Source: Anoxybacillus flavithermus | GTDB taxonomy: Bacteria; Bacillota; Bacilli; Bacillales; Anoxybacillaceae | DNA length: 62,411 nt | NCBI RefSeq assembly: GCF_002742685.1 | Contig: NZ_PEDM01000014.1 | Location: 1-62,411, forward strand | Direction: 5' to 3' | Part shown: positions 50,956 through 62,388 of the stretch, piece after piece | Layout of the letters: every line of letters starts with the position of its first letter | Numbering within the stretch: the stretch's first letter is position 1 | Program-made: the position numbers and the translations under genes | The notes under the pieces: generated by a model | The model's input: only the letters and a program-made list of their open reading frames with translations | What the model was told of the DNA's origin: nothing | Databases searched by the model: none

Positions 50956-51525
50956 ATGCAACTTGTGTTAGCTTCTAGTTCTCCTCGTCGAAAACAACTT
51001 CTTCGTATGCTTGGACTTCCGTTTGACATCCTCGTCAGCGATGTCGATGAATTATTCGATGCTGAGTTATCCCCAAGTGAAATTGTACAGCAGCTCGCAC
51101 ATAAAAAAGCAAATGCGGTATGGCAACAAAAAAAAGACGCGTGCGTCATCGGGGCTGATACGATCGTTGTGTGTGAAGGAGAGGTGCTTGGGAAGCCGAC
51201 GAGCGAACAAGACGCCTTTCGTATGTTAAAACGTTTATCCGGAACGACACATGAAGTATGGACAGGTGTCGCCATTTGTACAGAAAAAGAGTGCGTCACT
51301 TTTGCAGAAAAAACGGACGTCACGTTTTGGCCGCTTACAGATGAAGACATTTGGGCGTATATTGCGACAAAAGAACCGCTCGATAAAGCGGGCGCGTACG
51401 GCATTCAAGAACGGGGAGCGCTTTTTGTAAAAAAGATTGACGGCGACTATTTTTCCGTTGTTGGTTTGCCGATTGCAAGGATCGCTCGCGAATTAAAAAA
51501 ATTCGGATTTTATCCATTTCGTTAA
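50956..51525 (+). CDS. maf: Maf-type nucleoside triphosphate pyrophosphatase
   Basis: This 189-residue Maf protein belongs to the family that hydrolyses non-canonical or modified nucleoside triphosphates such as dTTP/UTP analogues. The motif LASSSPRRKQLL is at the N-terminus; CVIGADTIVVCEGEVLGKP and DKAGAYGIQERGA are the other conserved blocks. In B. subtilis it also slows septation when overproduced. ATG 50956 has GAAAGGTGA six bases upstream; starts further 5' would overlap the promoter. Confidence 0.94.
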   Translation: MQLVLASSSPRRKQLLRMLGLPFDILVSDVDELFDAELSPSEIVQQLAHKKANAVWQQKKDACVIGADTIVVCEGEVLGKPTSEQDAFRMLKRLSGTTHEVWTGVAICTEKECVTFAEKTDVTFWPLTDEDIWAYIATKEPLDKAGAYGIQERGALFVKKIDGDYFSVVGLPIARIARELKKFGFYPFR

Positions 51526-51553
51526 AAAAAGGTTAAAATAGAGGGGGGAACGT

Positions 51554-52228
51554 ATGCTTATTCGTCATGTTCCACCCGATGAACGCCCGCGTGAACGCTT
51601 GCTTTCTGAAGGACCGCAAAGTTTATCCAATCAAGAATTGTTAGCCATTTTGCTTCGCACGGGGACGAAACAATATTCCGTTCTTACGCTTGCGCAACAT
51701 TTACTTACCCATTTTGAAGGACTTCGTCAGTTAAAAGATGCAACGATTGAAGAAATGACAAGCATTAAAGGGATCGGAAAAACAAAAGCGATCCAAATTA
51801 TTGCAGCGCTTGAGCTTGGCCGACGCGTGCATCAAATTCAATACGATGATCGTTACGTCATTCGTTCTCCGGAAGATGGTGCACGTTACGTCATGGAAGA
51901 TATGCGTTTTTTAAGCCAAGAACATTTCGTTGTGTTATATTTAAATACGAAAAACCAAGTGATGCATAAAAAGACTGTATTTATCGGTAGTTTAAATGCA
52001 TCGATTGTCCATCCGCGAGAAGTGTACAAAGAAGCCATTAAACGTTCAGCAGCATCCATTATTTGTATTCATAATCATCCGTCAGGAGATCCGACACCGA
52101 GCCGCGAAGATATTGAAGTGACGCGCAGGCTCGCAGAGTGCGGTCGTCTCGTTGGCATTGAGTTGCTTGACCATTTAATTATTGGCGACAAAACATATGT
52201 AAGCTTAAAAGAAAAAGGATATGTGTAA
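51554..52228 (+). CDS. radC: RadC family protein (MPN/JAB domain)
   Basis: This 224-residue protein starts with RPRERLLSEGPQSLSNQELLAILLRTG, a helix-hairpin-helix segment follows (MTSIKGIGKTKAIQI), and then the MPN domain with the metal motif HNHPSGDPTPSREDIE. The JAMM residues look intact, but the biochemical role of RadC is unclear. AGGGGGGAAC precedes ATG 51554. B. subtilis has it in the same place between maf and mreB. Confidence 0.94.
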   Translation: MLIRHVPPDERPRERLLSEGPQSLSNQELLAILLRTGTKQYSVLTLAQHLLTHFEGLRQLKDATIEEMTSIKGIGKTKAIQIIAALELGRRVHQIQYDDRYVIRSPEDGARYVMEDMRFLSQEHFVVLYLNTKNQVMHKKTVFIGSLNASIVHPREVYKEAIKRSAASIICIHNHPSGDPTPSREDIEVTRRLAECGRLVGIELLDHLIIGDKTYVSLKEKGYV

Positions 52229-53335
<1,107 letters not shown>

Positions 53336-53354
53336 TGCGTAAGAAGGTGTCAGC

Positions 53355-54215
53355 ATGCCGAAGTTTTTCTTAAATAAACGGCTCATTATATTGCTTGTCA
53401 GCATCATGGTTCTCATCGCCCTGATCGGCTTTTCACTGAAAGAGCGAGATGAATTAAGTTGGATGGAAAAATTCACAAAAGACACCGTTGTTTTTATGCA
53501 ATCGATCGTGCATAAGCCCGCACAGTTTGTTGCGGGCTTCTTTGAAAATGTGAATGATTTGCGCTATACATACGAAGAAAACAAGCGTTTAAAAGAACAT
53601 TTAGAGCAATACGTTCTTTTGGAATCAGAAGTGGAGTCGCTAAAAAAAGAGAACGAACGTTTGCGTGAGCTTTTGAATAAAAAAGAAAGTTTACGTGACT
53701 TTGTTGCCATTCAAGCGACAGTCATTGGGCGCAATCCAGATCGTTGGGAAGAGACGTTAATTGTCAATAAAGGGTCGCAGCACGGTGTGAAAAAAGATAT
53801 GGCTGTTATTACACCTCAAGGGTTAATCGGCAAAGTGCGTAGCGTTTCCCCATTTAGCGCAACAGTGCAACTGTTGAGCGCAAAAGATCGGCAAAACCGC
53901 ATTTCCGCATTTATTCAAGGAGATGAAAACGTATTCGGCTTAATAGAAGGATACGATGAAGAGAGAGAAGCGTTGCTGCTAAAGCGCATTCCGTATGATG
54001 CAAAAATCGAAAAAGGGCAGCGCGTATTTACATCAGGACTTGGTGGGATTTTTCCAAAAGGATTGTTTATCGGAGAAGTGGAAGAAGTCGTTGCGGATGA
54101 GTACGGGCTTACACAAATTGCCTATATCAAGCCAGCAGCGAATTTTTATGACATTGATGATGTGATCATTGTGAAAAGAAAAATTGAAATGTCGCAAGAG
54201 GAGGAAAGACAATGA
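53355..54215 (+). CDS. mreC: Rod-shape determining protein MreC
   Basis: This 286-residue bitopic protein has an N-terminal membrane helix (LIILLVSIMVLIALIGF), a coiled coil (about 68-113) and the beta-domain region (TVIGRNPDRWEETLIVNKGSQ and GLIGKVRSVSPFSATVQLL). It links MreB to the cell wall synthases outside. ATG 53355 with GAAGGTG upstream. It overlaps mreD by four bases. Confidence 0.95.
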   Translation: MPKFFLNKRLIILLVSIMVLIALIGFSLKERDELSWMEKFTKDTVVFMQSIVHKPAQFVAGFFENVNDLRYTYEENKRLKEHLEQYVLLESEVESLKKENERLRELLNKKESLRDFVAIQATVIGRNPDRWEETLIVNKGSQHGVKKDMAVITPQGLIGKVRSVSPFSATVQLLSAKDRQNRISAFIQGDENVFGLIEGYDEEREALLLKRIPYDAKIEKGQRVFTSGLGGIFPKGLFIGEVEEVVADEYGLTQIAYIKPAANFYDIDDVIIVKRKIEMSQEEERQ

Positions 54216-54736
54216 GCCGCTTGTTTCTTCCTTTCCTTGTGACCGTTATGTTTTTATTAGAAAGCATTATTGTTCAATTGCTTTCACAGCCATTATTTGA
54301 TGTTTATTTGCTCGTTCCGCGTATGTTGATCGTTTTTATTACGTTTATTACGATTTTTATTGGACAAACAGAAGGAATGACGTACGGATTCGTCTTTGGG
54401 CTACTATACGATGTAGTATATACGGAACTATTAGGTGCTTATGCCTTTGCCTTTTCGCTCATTGCTTATTTAATTGCAAAAGCGATGAACGTTTTGCATA
54501 AAAACGCATGGACAGCTTCTTTTTTTGCCATTGTGGCGATTACATGTGTCGAATGGTACGCATACGCCATTCAACTTGTTATTGGTGGAACGACCATGTC
54601 TGTTCGAACGTTTTTTCAGGCACGCTTTTTGCCAACGTTGTTTATTCATACAATTGTCATTTTAATCATCGCCTATCCACTGAAGCAAATGTTGTTAAAG
54701 TGGCATGAGAAGCGGAGCGAATCGTCGCCAGTGTGA
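54212..54736 (+). CDS. mreD: Rod-shape determining protein MreD
   Basis: This 174-residue membrane protein has five or six helices and the MreD family pattern around [21 protein letters not shown]. It works with MreC and RodA/PBP2 in elongation. Translationally coupled to mreC (ATGA). Confidence 0.93.
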   Translation: MSRLFLPFLVTVMFLLESIIVQLLSQPLFDVYLLVPRMLIVFITFITIFIGQTEGMTYGFVFGLLYDVVYTELLGAYAFAFSLIAYLIAKAMNVLHKNAWTASFFAIVAITCVEWYAYAIQLVIGGTTMSVRTFFQARFLPTLFIHTIVILIIAYPLKQMLLKWHEKRSESSPV

Positions 54737-54782
54737 AGGAATACAAAAAAAATGCGGAGAAATATTCATTGAGGTGAAAGTC

Positions 54783-55466
54783 GTGGCTGGCAAGGAGAAA
54801 AGAGCATATGTGTCGATGAAAGGAACGAAAGAAGGGTTGACGTTGCATCTCGATGATACGTGCGCCTATGACGAATTATTAAAACAAGTGGACGAGTTGT
54901 TGATGACGACAACTCGTGACGAGGAAGGTCCGCTTGTTGCGGTGCATGTACATGTGGGCAACAGATATTTGACGCGTGAACAAGAAGAACGACTGCGCGA
55001 TGTCATTCGAATGAAAAAAAATTTAATCGTTCACTCGATTGTAAGCAATGTCATGACGAAACAAGAAGCGTTGGAATGGAAAAAGAAAAATGAAGTTGTA
55101 TCTGTTGCAAAAATTATTCGTTCCGGACAAGTGCTACATGTCGATGGAGATTTGCTTTTAATCGGTGATGTGAATCCTGGTGGAACCGTCATTGCGACAG
55201 GAAATATTTTTGTGTTAGGGGCGTTACGTGGTATTGCTCATGCAGGATATGATGGAAATCGTCAAGCGATTATTGCTGCTTCGATCATGAAGCCCACACA
55301 GTTGCGTATTAGCGATGTCATGAATCGAGCGCCAGATTACCGTACCGACGAAGGAAATGAAATGGAGTGCGCTTATATTGATGAACATGATCAAATTGTT
55401 GTTGACCGGCTCCAGTTATTGATGCATTTACGTCCGAATTTAACCCGGTTAGAAAGGAGTTTTTGA
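54783..55466 (+). CDS. minC: Septum site-determining protein MinC
   Basis: This 227-residue inhibitor of FtsZ polymerisation has an N-terminal domain ([16 protein letters not shown]) and a C-terminal beta-helix ([20 protein letters not shown] and [16 protein letters not shown]) that binds MinD. GTG 54783 with GAGGTGA five bases upstream gives almost the same length as B. subtilis MinC. Longer in-frame starts lie in mreD and lack a ribosome site. Confidence 0.94.
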   Translation: MAGKEKRAYVSMKGTKEGLTLHLDDTCAYDELLKQVDELLMTTTRDEEGPLVAVHVHVGNRYLTREQEERLRDVIRMKKNLIVHSIVSNVMTKQEALEWKKKNEVVSVAKIIRSGQVLHVDGDLLLIGDVNPGGTVIATGNIFVLGALRGIAHAGYDGNRQAIIAASIMKPTQLRISDVMNRAPDYRTDEGNEMECAYIDEHDQIVVDRLQLLMHLRPNLTRLERSF

Positions 55467-55468
55467 CA

Positions 55469-56275
55469 GTGGGAGAAGCGATTGTTATTACTTCTGGTAA
55501 AGGCGGCGTTGGCAAAACAACAACGACGGCAAATCTCGGAACGGCGCTAGCCCTATTAGGAAAGCGTGTTTGTCTTGTGGACACCGATATTGGTTTGCGC
55601 AATCTTGACGTTATTATGGGGTTAGAAAATCGCATCATTTATGATCTTGTCGATGTTATCGAAGGACGTTGCACGGTTCAAAAAGCGCTCGTGAAAGATA
55701 AGCGGTTTGAAGATCGTCTGTACTTATTACCGGCTGCCCAAACGAGCGACAAGTCTGCGGTTACGCCGGAACAAATGAAACAGCTCATTGATGATTTAAG
55801 ACAAGATTACGATTATATTTTAATTGATTGTCCTGCAGGTATTGAACAAGGATATAAAAATGCTGTCGCAGGAGCAGATGAAGCGATTGTTGTTACAACG
55901 CCAGACATTTCGGCTGTCCGCGATGCCGATCGAATTATCGGTTTGCTTGAAAAAGAAGAGCATATGAGACGTCCTCGTTTAATTATTAACCGCATTCGCA
56001 GCCATATGTTAAAAAATCATGATATGTTAGATATTGATGAAATCGTCATGCACTTATCTATTGATTTACTTGGTATTATTGTTGATGACGAACACGTGAT
56101 TAAAGCGTCAAACAATGGTGAGCCGATTGTTCTCGATCCAAACAGCAAAGCATCGTTAGCATATCGCAACATCGCTCGGCGTCTTCTCGGGGAATCCGTA
56201 CCGCTCATGTCGCTTGATGATGAAGAACAAAAAGGCTTTTTCTCGAAAATTAAAAAACTGTTTAGCGCTCGTTAG
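55469..56275 (+). CDS. minD: Septum site-determining ATPase MinD
   Basis: This 268-residue deviant Walker A ATPase (SGKGGVGKTTTTANLG) recruits MinC to the membrane. DIGLRNLDVIMGLENR and DCPAGIEQGYKNA are typical, and the C-terminal amphipathic helix (GFFSKIKKLFSAR) binds the membrane. GTG 55469 with AAAGGAG ten bases upstream gives the MGEAIVITSGKGG start found in B. subtilis; TTG 55463 is the alternative. Confidence 0.95.
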   Translation: MGEAIVITSGKGGVGKTTTTANLGTALALLGKRVCLVDTDIGLRNLDVIMGLENRIIYDLVDVIEGRCTVQKALVKDKRFEDRLYLLPAAQTSDKSAVTPEQMKQLIDDLRQDYDYILIDCPAGIEQGYKNAVAGADEAIVVTTPDISAVRDADRIIGLLEKEEHMRRPRLIINRIRSHMLKNHDMLDIDEIVMHLSIDLLGIIVDDEHVIKASNNGEPIVLDPNSKASLAYRNIARRLLGESVPLMSLDDEEQKGFFSKIKKLFSAR

Positions 56276-56301
56276 CACTTCCGATTGGAGGTGCTTTTTT
56301 C
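56274..56301 (+). terminator. Terminator of mre-min
   Basis: AGCACTTCC and GGAGGTGCT form a nine-pair stem with a GATT loop, followed by six Ts. Confidence 0.88.
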
Positions 56302-56303
56302 AT

Positions 56304-56332
56304 TCATATGTTCCCGACCTCCCCCATACATA
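56304..56332 (+). promoter_or_regulatory. Candidate sigma-E promoter of spoIVFAB
   Basis: TCATATG (56304-56310) fits the sigma-E -35 KMATATT at six of seven positions. CATACATA (56325-56332) fits the -10 CATACANT at seven of eight, with a 14-base spacer. spoIVF is a mother-cell sigma-E operon in B. subtilis. A TATAAT overlaps at 56331-56336 but has no partner. Confidence 0.6.
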
Positions 56333-56362
56333 TAATACAAATCGGACGAGAGGGGTGGGAGT

Positions 56363-57100
56363 GTGAGCGATCGAATTGAACATATTCGAAAACGAATCGC
56401 CAAGCGGAAAAAGGAGCGTGAACGTTACGTTCAAACGATGTTGACGAATTGGAATGAAGATGAAAAATATGGAAACCCAACAGTCGTGACGTATGAAGGG
56501 GGGCGTGAATCGTCCCTATTTCGCAAAGATATATTTTTATTTAAAAGCTTCCTAGCAGCACTTTTATTTTTTAGTGTTGCCATTTTATTTCAATACGATT
56601 CCCCGAAAATGGAAGGCGCTCGTACATTCGTCAAACATGCATTGGAAAAAGATTTTCAATTTGCGACCGTTGCTCAATGGTATGAAAAAACATTCGGAAA
56701 GCCTCTTGCGTTTTTTTCTGTAAAAAAACAAAAACAACAAGAGGCAACAACAGTAGCATATGCCTTTCCTGCTTCAGCGCGCGTTGTAGAAACGTTCAAA
56801 CATAATGGACAAGGCGTTGTCATTGAAACTGATGAAACGATTAAAGCAGTCGAAGAAGGGATTGTCGTATTTGCAGGAGTGAAAGAACCGTATGGAAAAA
56901 CAGTCATTGTTCAACATGCAGACGGAAGTGAAACGTGGTATGGAAAATTATCAGCTATTTCTGTAAAGTTATATGATTTTATTGAAGCGGGAAAAGAAGT
57001 AGGAAAAGCGGAGGAGAATGATCAAAAACGTATATTTTATTTTGCCATTAAAAAAGGGGATCACTTCATTGATCCGGTTCAGGTGATTTCCTTTGAATAA
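56363..57100 (+). CDS. spoIVFA: Stage IV sporulation protein FA, inhibitor of SpoIVFB
   Basis: This 245-residue bitopic protein holds SpoIVFB in an inactive complex with BofA until the forespore signals. The N-terminus is highly charged (RKRIAKRKKERER), the membrane helix is SFLAALLFFSVAILF, and the outer domain has a degenerate M23-peptidase (LytM) fold (NGQGVVIETDE to HADGSETWYGKL). The start is GTG 56363 with GGGGTGGGAG. It overlaps spoIVFB by eight bases. Confidence 0.92.
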   Translation: MSDRIEHIRKRIAKRKKERERYVQTMLTNWNEDEKYGNPTVVTYEGGRESSLFRKDIFLFKSFLAALLFFSVAILFQYDSPKMEGARTFVKHALEKDFQFATVAQWYEKTFGKPLAFFSVKKQKQQEATTVAYAFPASARVVETFKHNGQGVVIETDETIKAVEEGIVVFAGVKEPYGKTVIVQHADGSETWYGKLSAISVKLYDFIEAGKEVGKAEENDQKRIFYFAIKKGDHFIDPVQVISFE

Positions 57101-57956
57101 ATGGCTATCTATTTTCGTCAACATTCATATCCACCCGCTTTTTTGGCTCATTGCGCTCATCGCAATTATGACTGCACAATTTCAGATGCTTCTTTTACTG
57201 TTTTGGATCGTGCTTTGGCACGAACTTGGGCACGTTGTAGCTGCACATTTGTTTTCATGGCGTGTGAAACGCATCTTGATTTTACCATTTGGTGGGGTAG
57301 CTGAAATGGATGAGCATGGGAATCGTCCGTTTCATGAAGAATTAATCGTCATATTGGCAGGTCCATTTCAGCATATTGTTATTTTTTTTGTTGCATATAT
57401 AGCACATAGCGCCAACATATTATCCGATGAGTGGTATAAACAATTGCTTGAGTATAATGTATCCATTTTACTCATTAACTTATTGCCGATTTGGCCCCTC
57501 GATGGGGGAAAGTTATTGTTTCTTTACCGCACGGTGCGTACATCGTTTCGACGTGCGCATGAACAAACCCTTTACGCATCATCCTTTTTTTTAATCGTAT
57601 GTTTTATTGCTTTATTGATTATTGCACCGATGCAAATAAATTTATGGATCATCGTTCTTTTTTTAGCGCATGCTATTTGGTTTGAATGGAAGCAACGAAC
57701 GTACGTATGGATCCGTTTTTTACTTGAACGTTACTACGGAAAACGAATCGAATATCGGGCGTTAAAGCGTCTTGTCGTTGATGCAAATGATCCGTTATTT
57801 CGCGTTCTTCTTTTGTTTCATCGTGGGAAAAAACATGCGATTCTCGTAAAGAAAAATCAAACGGAAATAGAGATTGATGAAAATGAATTGTTGTACGCTT
57901 ATTTTCATGAAAAACGAACGAATGAACCGATCGGCCATTTCATTTATACGTATTGA
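57093..57956 (+). CDS. spoIVFB: Intramembrane metalloprotease SpoIVFB (pro-sigma-K protease)
   Basis: This 287-residue site-2-protease-family enzyme releases active sigma-K in the mother cell. The zinc motif HELGH has His43, Glu44 and His47, and the third ligand Asp137 lies in LPIWPLDGG, the same numbers as in B. subtilis. About six membrane helices precede a C-terminal CBS-like domain. The start is TTG 57093 inside spoIVFA, with AGGTGA upstream, suggesting coupled translation. Its 3' end contains the -35 of rplU. Confidence 0.94.
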   Translation: MNKWLSIFVNIHIHPLFWLIALIAIMTAQFQMLLLLFWIVLWHELGHVVAAHLFSWRVKRILILPFGGVAEMDEHGNRPFHEELIVILAGPFQHIVIFFVAYIAHSANILSDEWYKQLLEYNVSILLINLLPIWPLDGGKLLFLYRTVRTSFRRAHEQTLYASSFFLIVCFIALLIIAPMQINLWIIVLFLAHAIWFEWKQRTYVWIRFLLERYYGKRIEYRALKRLVVDANDPLFRVLLLFHRGKKHAILVKKNQTEIEIDENELLYAYFHEKRTNEPIGHFIYTY

Positions 57957-57982
57957 CAATTGTTTTCTTTTTATGCTATCAT
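57953..57982 (+). promoter_or_regulatory. Strong sigma-A promoter of rplU
   Basis: TTGACA (57953-57958), 18-base spacer, TATCAT (57977-57982) with an extended TGC. The -35 overlaps the spoIVFB stop codon. Confidence 0.8.
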
Positions 57983-57984
57983 CT

Positions 57985-58085
57985 TCTATGTTGTGTAGCA
58001 CCCGTGCTACAACCGCTCAGCTAAGGCTATTTAAGCGTTCGCTTGAACCGCCTCACGAGCTGGCGAGTCTGAGTCTAATTTAGGA
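57985..58085 (+). ncRNA. Ribosomal protein L21 leader (structured 5' UTR)
   Basis: The leader between the promoter and rplU contains the hairpin TTGTGTAGCACCCGTGCTACAA-like sequence (57994-58015) and a second long structure that includes GGCTATTTAAGCG, CGCTTGAACCGCC and GAGCTGGCGAGTCTGAGTC. It fits the Rfam L21_leader family in position and layout, recognised by eye only. L21 probably binds it for feedback control. Confidence 0.7.
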
Positions 58086-58094
58086 GGTGCAAAT

Positions 58095-58403
58095 ATGTAC
58101 GCGATTATTGAAACTGGTGGAAAACAAATTAAAGTGCAAGAAGGCCAAGCGATTTACATCGAGAAAATCGATGCAGCGGAAGGCGAAACAGTAACATTTG
58201 ACAAAGTGTTATTTGTAGGTGGCGAAAACGTAAAAGTTGGCAATCCTACAGTCGCTGGCGCAACAGTAACGGCGAAAGTTGAAAAACATGGTCGTCAAAA
58301 GAAGATCATCGTTTTCAAATATAAGCCAAAGAAAAACTATCGTCGTAAGCAAGGTCATCGCCAACCATACACAAAAGTTGTCATCGAAAAAATTAACGCA
58401 TAA
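58095..58403 (+). CDS. rplU: 50S ribosomal protein L21
   Basis: This 102-residue protein binds 23S rRNA with L20. [17 protein letters not shown] begins it, and the basic end [18 protein letters not shown] is typical. AGGAGGTGC precedes ATG 58095. First gene of rplU-prp-rpmA. Confidence 0.97.
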   Translation: MYAIIETGGKQIKVQEGQAIYIEKIDAAEGETVTFDKVLFVGGENVKVGNPTVAGATVTAKVEKHGRQKKIIVFKYKPKKNYRRKQGHRQPYTKVVIEKINA

Positions 58404-58413
58404 GGCGTAAGCG

Positions 58414-58749
58414 ATGATTCGTATAACGATTAATCGAACGGCAGAAGGGGCGATTCGTTCCTTTACCATTAGCGGACACGCTCAGTTTGCGAAGCGTGGA
58501 CAAGACATTGTATGTGCAGGTGTATCAGCTGTTTCGTTTGGTGCGGTCAATGCCATCGTCGCCTTGACGAATGTGAAACCGATCATTCAACAAGGAAAAG
58601 ACGGCTATCTTCATTGTGAACTTCCGACAATTGAAGATGCGAAAGTGCTAGCCGATGTGCAACTTCTTCTTGAAGGAATGATCGTGTCGCTCCAAACGAT
58701 TGAGCGTGATTACGGTAAATACGTCAACATAACGACGAAAACGTTGTAG
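58414..58749 (+). CDS. prp: Ribosomal-processing cysteine protease Prp
   Basis: This 111-residue protease (YsxB in B. subtilis) removes the N-terminal extension of L27. The catalytic pair is His22 (SGHAQFAKRG) and Cys34 (DIVCAGVSA), matching the numbering known for the S. aureus enzyme. It lies between rplU and rpmA, and the L27 gene that follows carries the cleavable extension. Confidence 0.95.
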   Translation: MIRITINRTAEGAIRSFTISGHAQFAKRGQDIVCAGVSAVSFGAVNAIVALTNVKPIIQQGKDGYLHCELPTIEDAKVLADVQLLLEGMIVSLQTIERDYGKYVNITTKTL

Positions 58750-58756
58750 GAGGTGA

Positions 58757-59053
<297 letters not shown>

Positions 59054-59060
59054 AGAAGTG

Positions 59061-59098
59061 GAAAACTCTAACCAACTTGGTTAGGGTTTTCTTTTTGT
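59061..59098 (+). terminator. Terminator of rplU-prp-rpmA
   Basis: AAAACTCTAACC and GGTTAGGGTTTT form a 12-base stem (one G-U) with an AACTT loop, then CTTTTTG. Confidence 0.88.
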
Positions 59099-59105
59099 TA
59101 GCGTA

Positions 59106-59114
59106 TGTTATAAT
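59106..59114 (+). promoter_or_regulatory. Extended -10 promoter of spo0B-obg
   Basis: TGTTATAAT is a perfect extended -10, 29 bases before spo0B. No clear -35. Confidence 0.6.
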
Positions 59115-59142
59115 TATAGTCAAACTGTTTATGGGAGAATGA

Positions 59143-59688
59143 ATGATGGAGAAGCGGTGGACGATTGTGGAGGCATTGCGTCATTCGAGGCACGATTGGC
59201 TCAATAAAATTCAGTTAATTAAAGGAAATTTATCTTTACAGCGGATTGATCGCGTGAATGAGATCATTCATCAAATTATCATTGAGGCAGAAAATGAAGC
59301 GAAGCTCACGAATTTACAAGCAGCGCAGTTTGCCGAATTGCTGATGACGTATCATTGGCAAGCGCGCCATATTCAACTAGAGTATGAAGTGTTAGGAGAA
59401 CCACGCTCGCTACATGCATACGATCATATGCTTGTTACATGGTGTCAAACATTTTTACATATGCTTGAGGAATGTTCATCTCCACATGTTGAAAACTATG
59501 TAACGATTACGATCGATTTAACAGAGAAAAATGTACGATTATATTTTGATTATCGTGGCATGCTCCAAAAACTAGAGACGGTAAAGGAATGGATTCAAAC
59601 ACATAACGAATATGATGCGTTCACAATTTCTGAGTATGGCATTCAAGAACATGAACTAACGATATGTGCAACTATTTCATCTTTTTAA
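59143..59688 (+). CDS. spo0B: Sporulation initiation phosphotransferase Spo0B
   Basis: This 181-residue protein relays phosphate from Spo0F to Spo0A. The phosphorylated histidine is His17 in RHSRHDWLNKIQLIKGNLS, equal to His30 of B. subtilis. A two-helix dimerisation part and a degenerate HATPase-like C-terminus follow. Two start codons (59143 and 59146) exist; the second is better spaced from GGGAGA. Its N-terminus is shorter than in B. subtilis by about 13 residues. It precedes obg, as in B. subtilis. Confidence 0.94.
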   Translation: MMEKRWTIVEALRHSRHDWLNKIQLIKGNLSLQRIDRVNEIIHQIIIEAENEAKLTNLQAAQFAELLMTYHWQARHIQLEYEVLGEPRSLHAYDHMLVTWCQTFLHMLEECSSPHVENYVTITIDLTEKNVRLYFDYRGMLQKLETVKEWIQTHNEYDAFTISEYGIQEHELTICATISSF

Positions 59689-59699
59689 ACAAAAGGTGA

Positions 59700-61007
<1,308 letters not shown>

Positions 61008-61029
61008 TGCGAAAGGGGGCGCCTGTGCG

Positions 61030-61470
61030 GTGGATAAAAAGTTTTACTTAGTGCGTGAAGATGTGTTGCCTGAGGCGATGAAAAAAGTATTGGCTGCAAA
61101 AGAATTAATTGAGCGAAAAAAAGTTGATTCTGTCGCTGACGCTGTGCAACTTGTCGATGTCAGCCGAAGCGTTTTTTATAAATATCGCGACGCTGTTTTT
61201 CCATTTCATACGATGGTTCGTGAAAAAATTATTACTCTTTTTTTCCATTTAGAAGACCGCTCAGGAACCCTTTCAAAGCTATTAAGCGTTGTTGCAGCAG
61301 CCAACTGTAACGTGCTTACGATTCACCAAACGATTCCGCTTCAAGGACGTGCAAATGTGACGCTATCGATCAGTACAAGTGAGATGACGATGACGATGGA
61401 TGAGCTACTTTCGCAATTAAAACAGCTACCTTTTGTTGAAAAAGTAGAGATTCTTGGTTCAGGGGCATAG
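61030..61470 (+). CDS. pheB: PheB, ACT domain protein
   Basis: This 146-residue protein begins with a small helical part ([19 protein letters not shown]) and ends with an ACT domain ([29 protein letters not shown]). It lies between obg and pheA as in B. subtilis; the family was once called chorismate mutase but has no known activity. GTG 61030 with AAGGGGG upstream is chosen, giving a length near the family's 147 residues. Confidence 0.9.
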   Translation: MDKKFYLVREDVLPEAMKKVLAAKELIERKKVDSVADAVQLVDVSRSVFYKYRDAVFPFHTMVREKIITLFFHLEDRSGTLSKLLSVVAAANCNVLTIHQTIPLQGRANVTLSISTSEMTMTMDELLSQLKQLPFVEKVEILGSGA

Positions 61471-61484
61471 AGAGGAGAAGAAAT

Positions 61485-62348
61485 GTGAAAATCGGATATT
61501 TAGGACCAAAAGGGACGTTCACGCATGCGGCTGTTGAAGCTGTTTTCCCTCATATCCCGAACGTCCCATATCATACGATTCCGCAATGCATGGACGCTGT
61601 GCGTGACGGTGAAGTGGAGCTAGCCGTCGTTCCGTTAGAAAATGCGCTTGAAGGCTCCGTCAATTTGACAATTGATTATTTAATTCACGAATGCAATTTG
61701 CCAATTGTTGGGGAAATTATCGCGCCAATTGAGCAACATTTGCTCGTCCATCCATCCCAATTGGAGCATTGGTTACATGTTGAATGCATTTATTCACACT
61801 CACATGCGATTGCTCAATGCCATAAGTTTTTACATCGCCATTTAAAGCATGCAACGTACGAATATGTCACTTCAACCAGTGCAGCAGCTAAATATGTGAG
61901 CGAGCATCCGGAAGAAAAAATTGCAGCGATTGGCAATCGTCTAGCTGCAAAACAATACGGTTTAGCGATTGCGAAAGAAAACATTCATGATTATGACTAC
62001 AATCATACGCGTTTCATTGTTTTGCATCGTGAACGTTGTTTATTGCCTGTGAAAAATCACGAAGACGGATTTAAAACAACGTTAATGGTTATGTTGCCAA
62101 AAGACCAAGCAGGAGCGCTTCATCAAGTATTATCAGCGTTTGCATGGCGAAAGCTTAACTTAACAAAAATTGAATCACGACCAGCGAAAACAGGATTAGG
62201 GAATTACTTCTTCATTATTGATATTGATCAAAAAATCGATGACATTTTAATCCCAGGAGCGATTGCAGAGCTTGAAGCACTTGGTTGTACAGTGCAACTA
62301 TTAGGTAGCTATCCGTATTATACGGTAAAAAAAACATCCCTCGTGTAA
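61485..62348 (+). CDS. pheA: Prephenate dehydratase
   Basis: This 287-residue enzyme turns prephenate into phenylpyruvate for phenylalanine synthesis. The PDT domain begins KIGYLGPKGTFTHAA and contains VVPLENALEGSVN and STSAAAKYV. A C-terminal ACT domain with ALHQVLSAFAWRKLNLTKIE and the ESRP Phe-binding motif (feedback site) follows. No chorismate mutase domain is fused. The start is GTG 61485 with AGAGGAGAAG. Confidence 0.95.
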   Translation: MKIGYLGPKGTFTHAAVEAVFPHIPNVPYHTIPQCMDAVRDGEVELAVVPLENALEGSVNLTIDYLIHECNLPIVGEIIAPIEQHLLVHPSQLEHWLHVECIYSHSHAIAQCHKFLHRHLKHATYEYVTSTSAAAKYVSEHPEEKIAAIGNRLAAKQYGLAIAKENIHDYDYNHTRFIVLHRERCLLPVKNHEDGFKTTLMVMLPKDQAGALHQVLSAFAWRKLNLTKIESRPAKTGLGNYFFIIDIDQKIDDILIPGAIAELEALGCTVQLLGSYPYYTVKKTSLV

Positions 62349-62355
62349 AGGGATG

Positions 62356-62388
62356 TCAGCTTGTCGACAAAGTCGACAAGCTGTTTTA
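62356..62388 (+). terminator. Terminator of pheB-pheA
   Basis: CAGCTTGTCGAC and GTCGACAAGCTG form a perfect 12-pair stem with an AAA loop and TTTT. A smaller hairpin ACATCCCT/AGGGATGT overlaps the pheA stop just before it. Confidence 0.85.

Noticed and set aside
50934-51404. A 156-codon minus-strand frame opposite maf
   Set aside because: Shadow of a well-recognised gene, no ribosome site.
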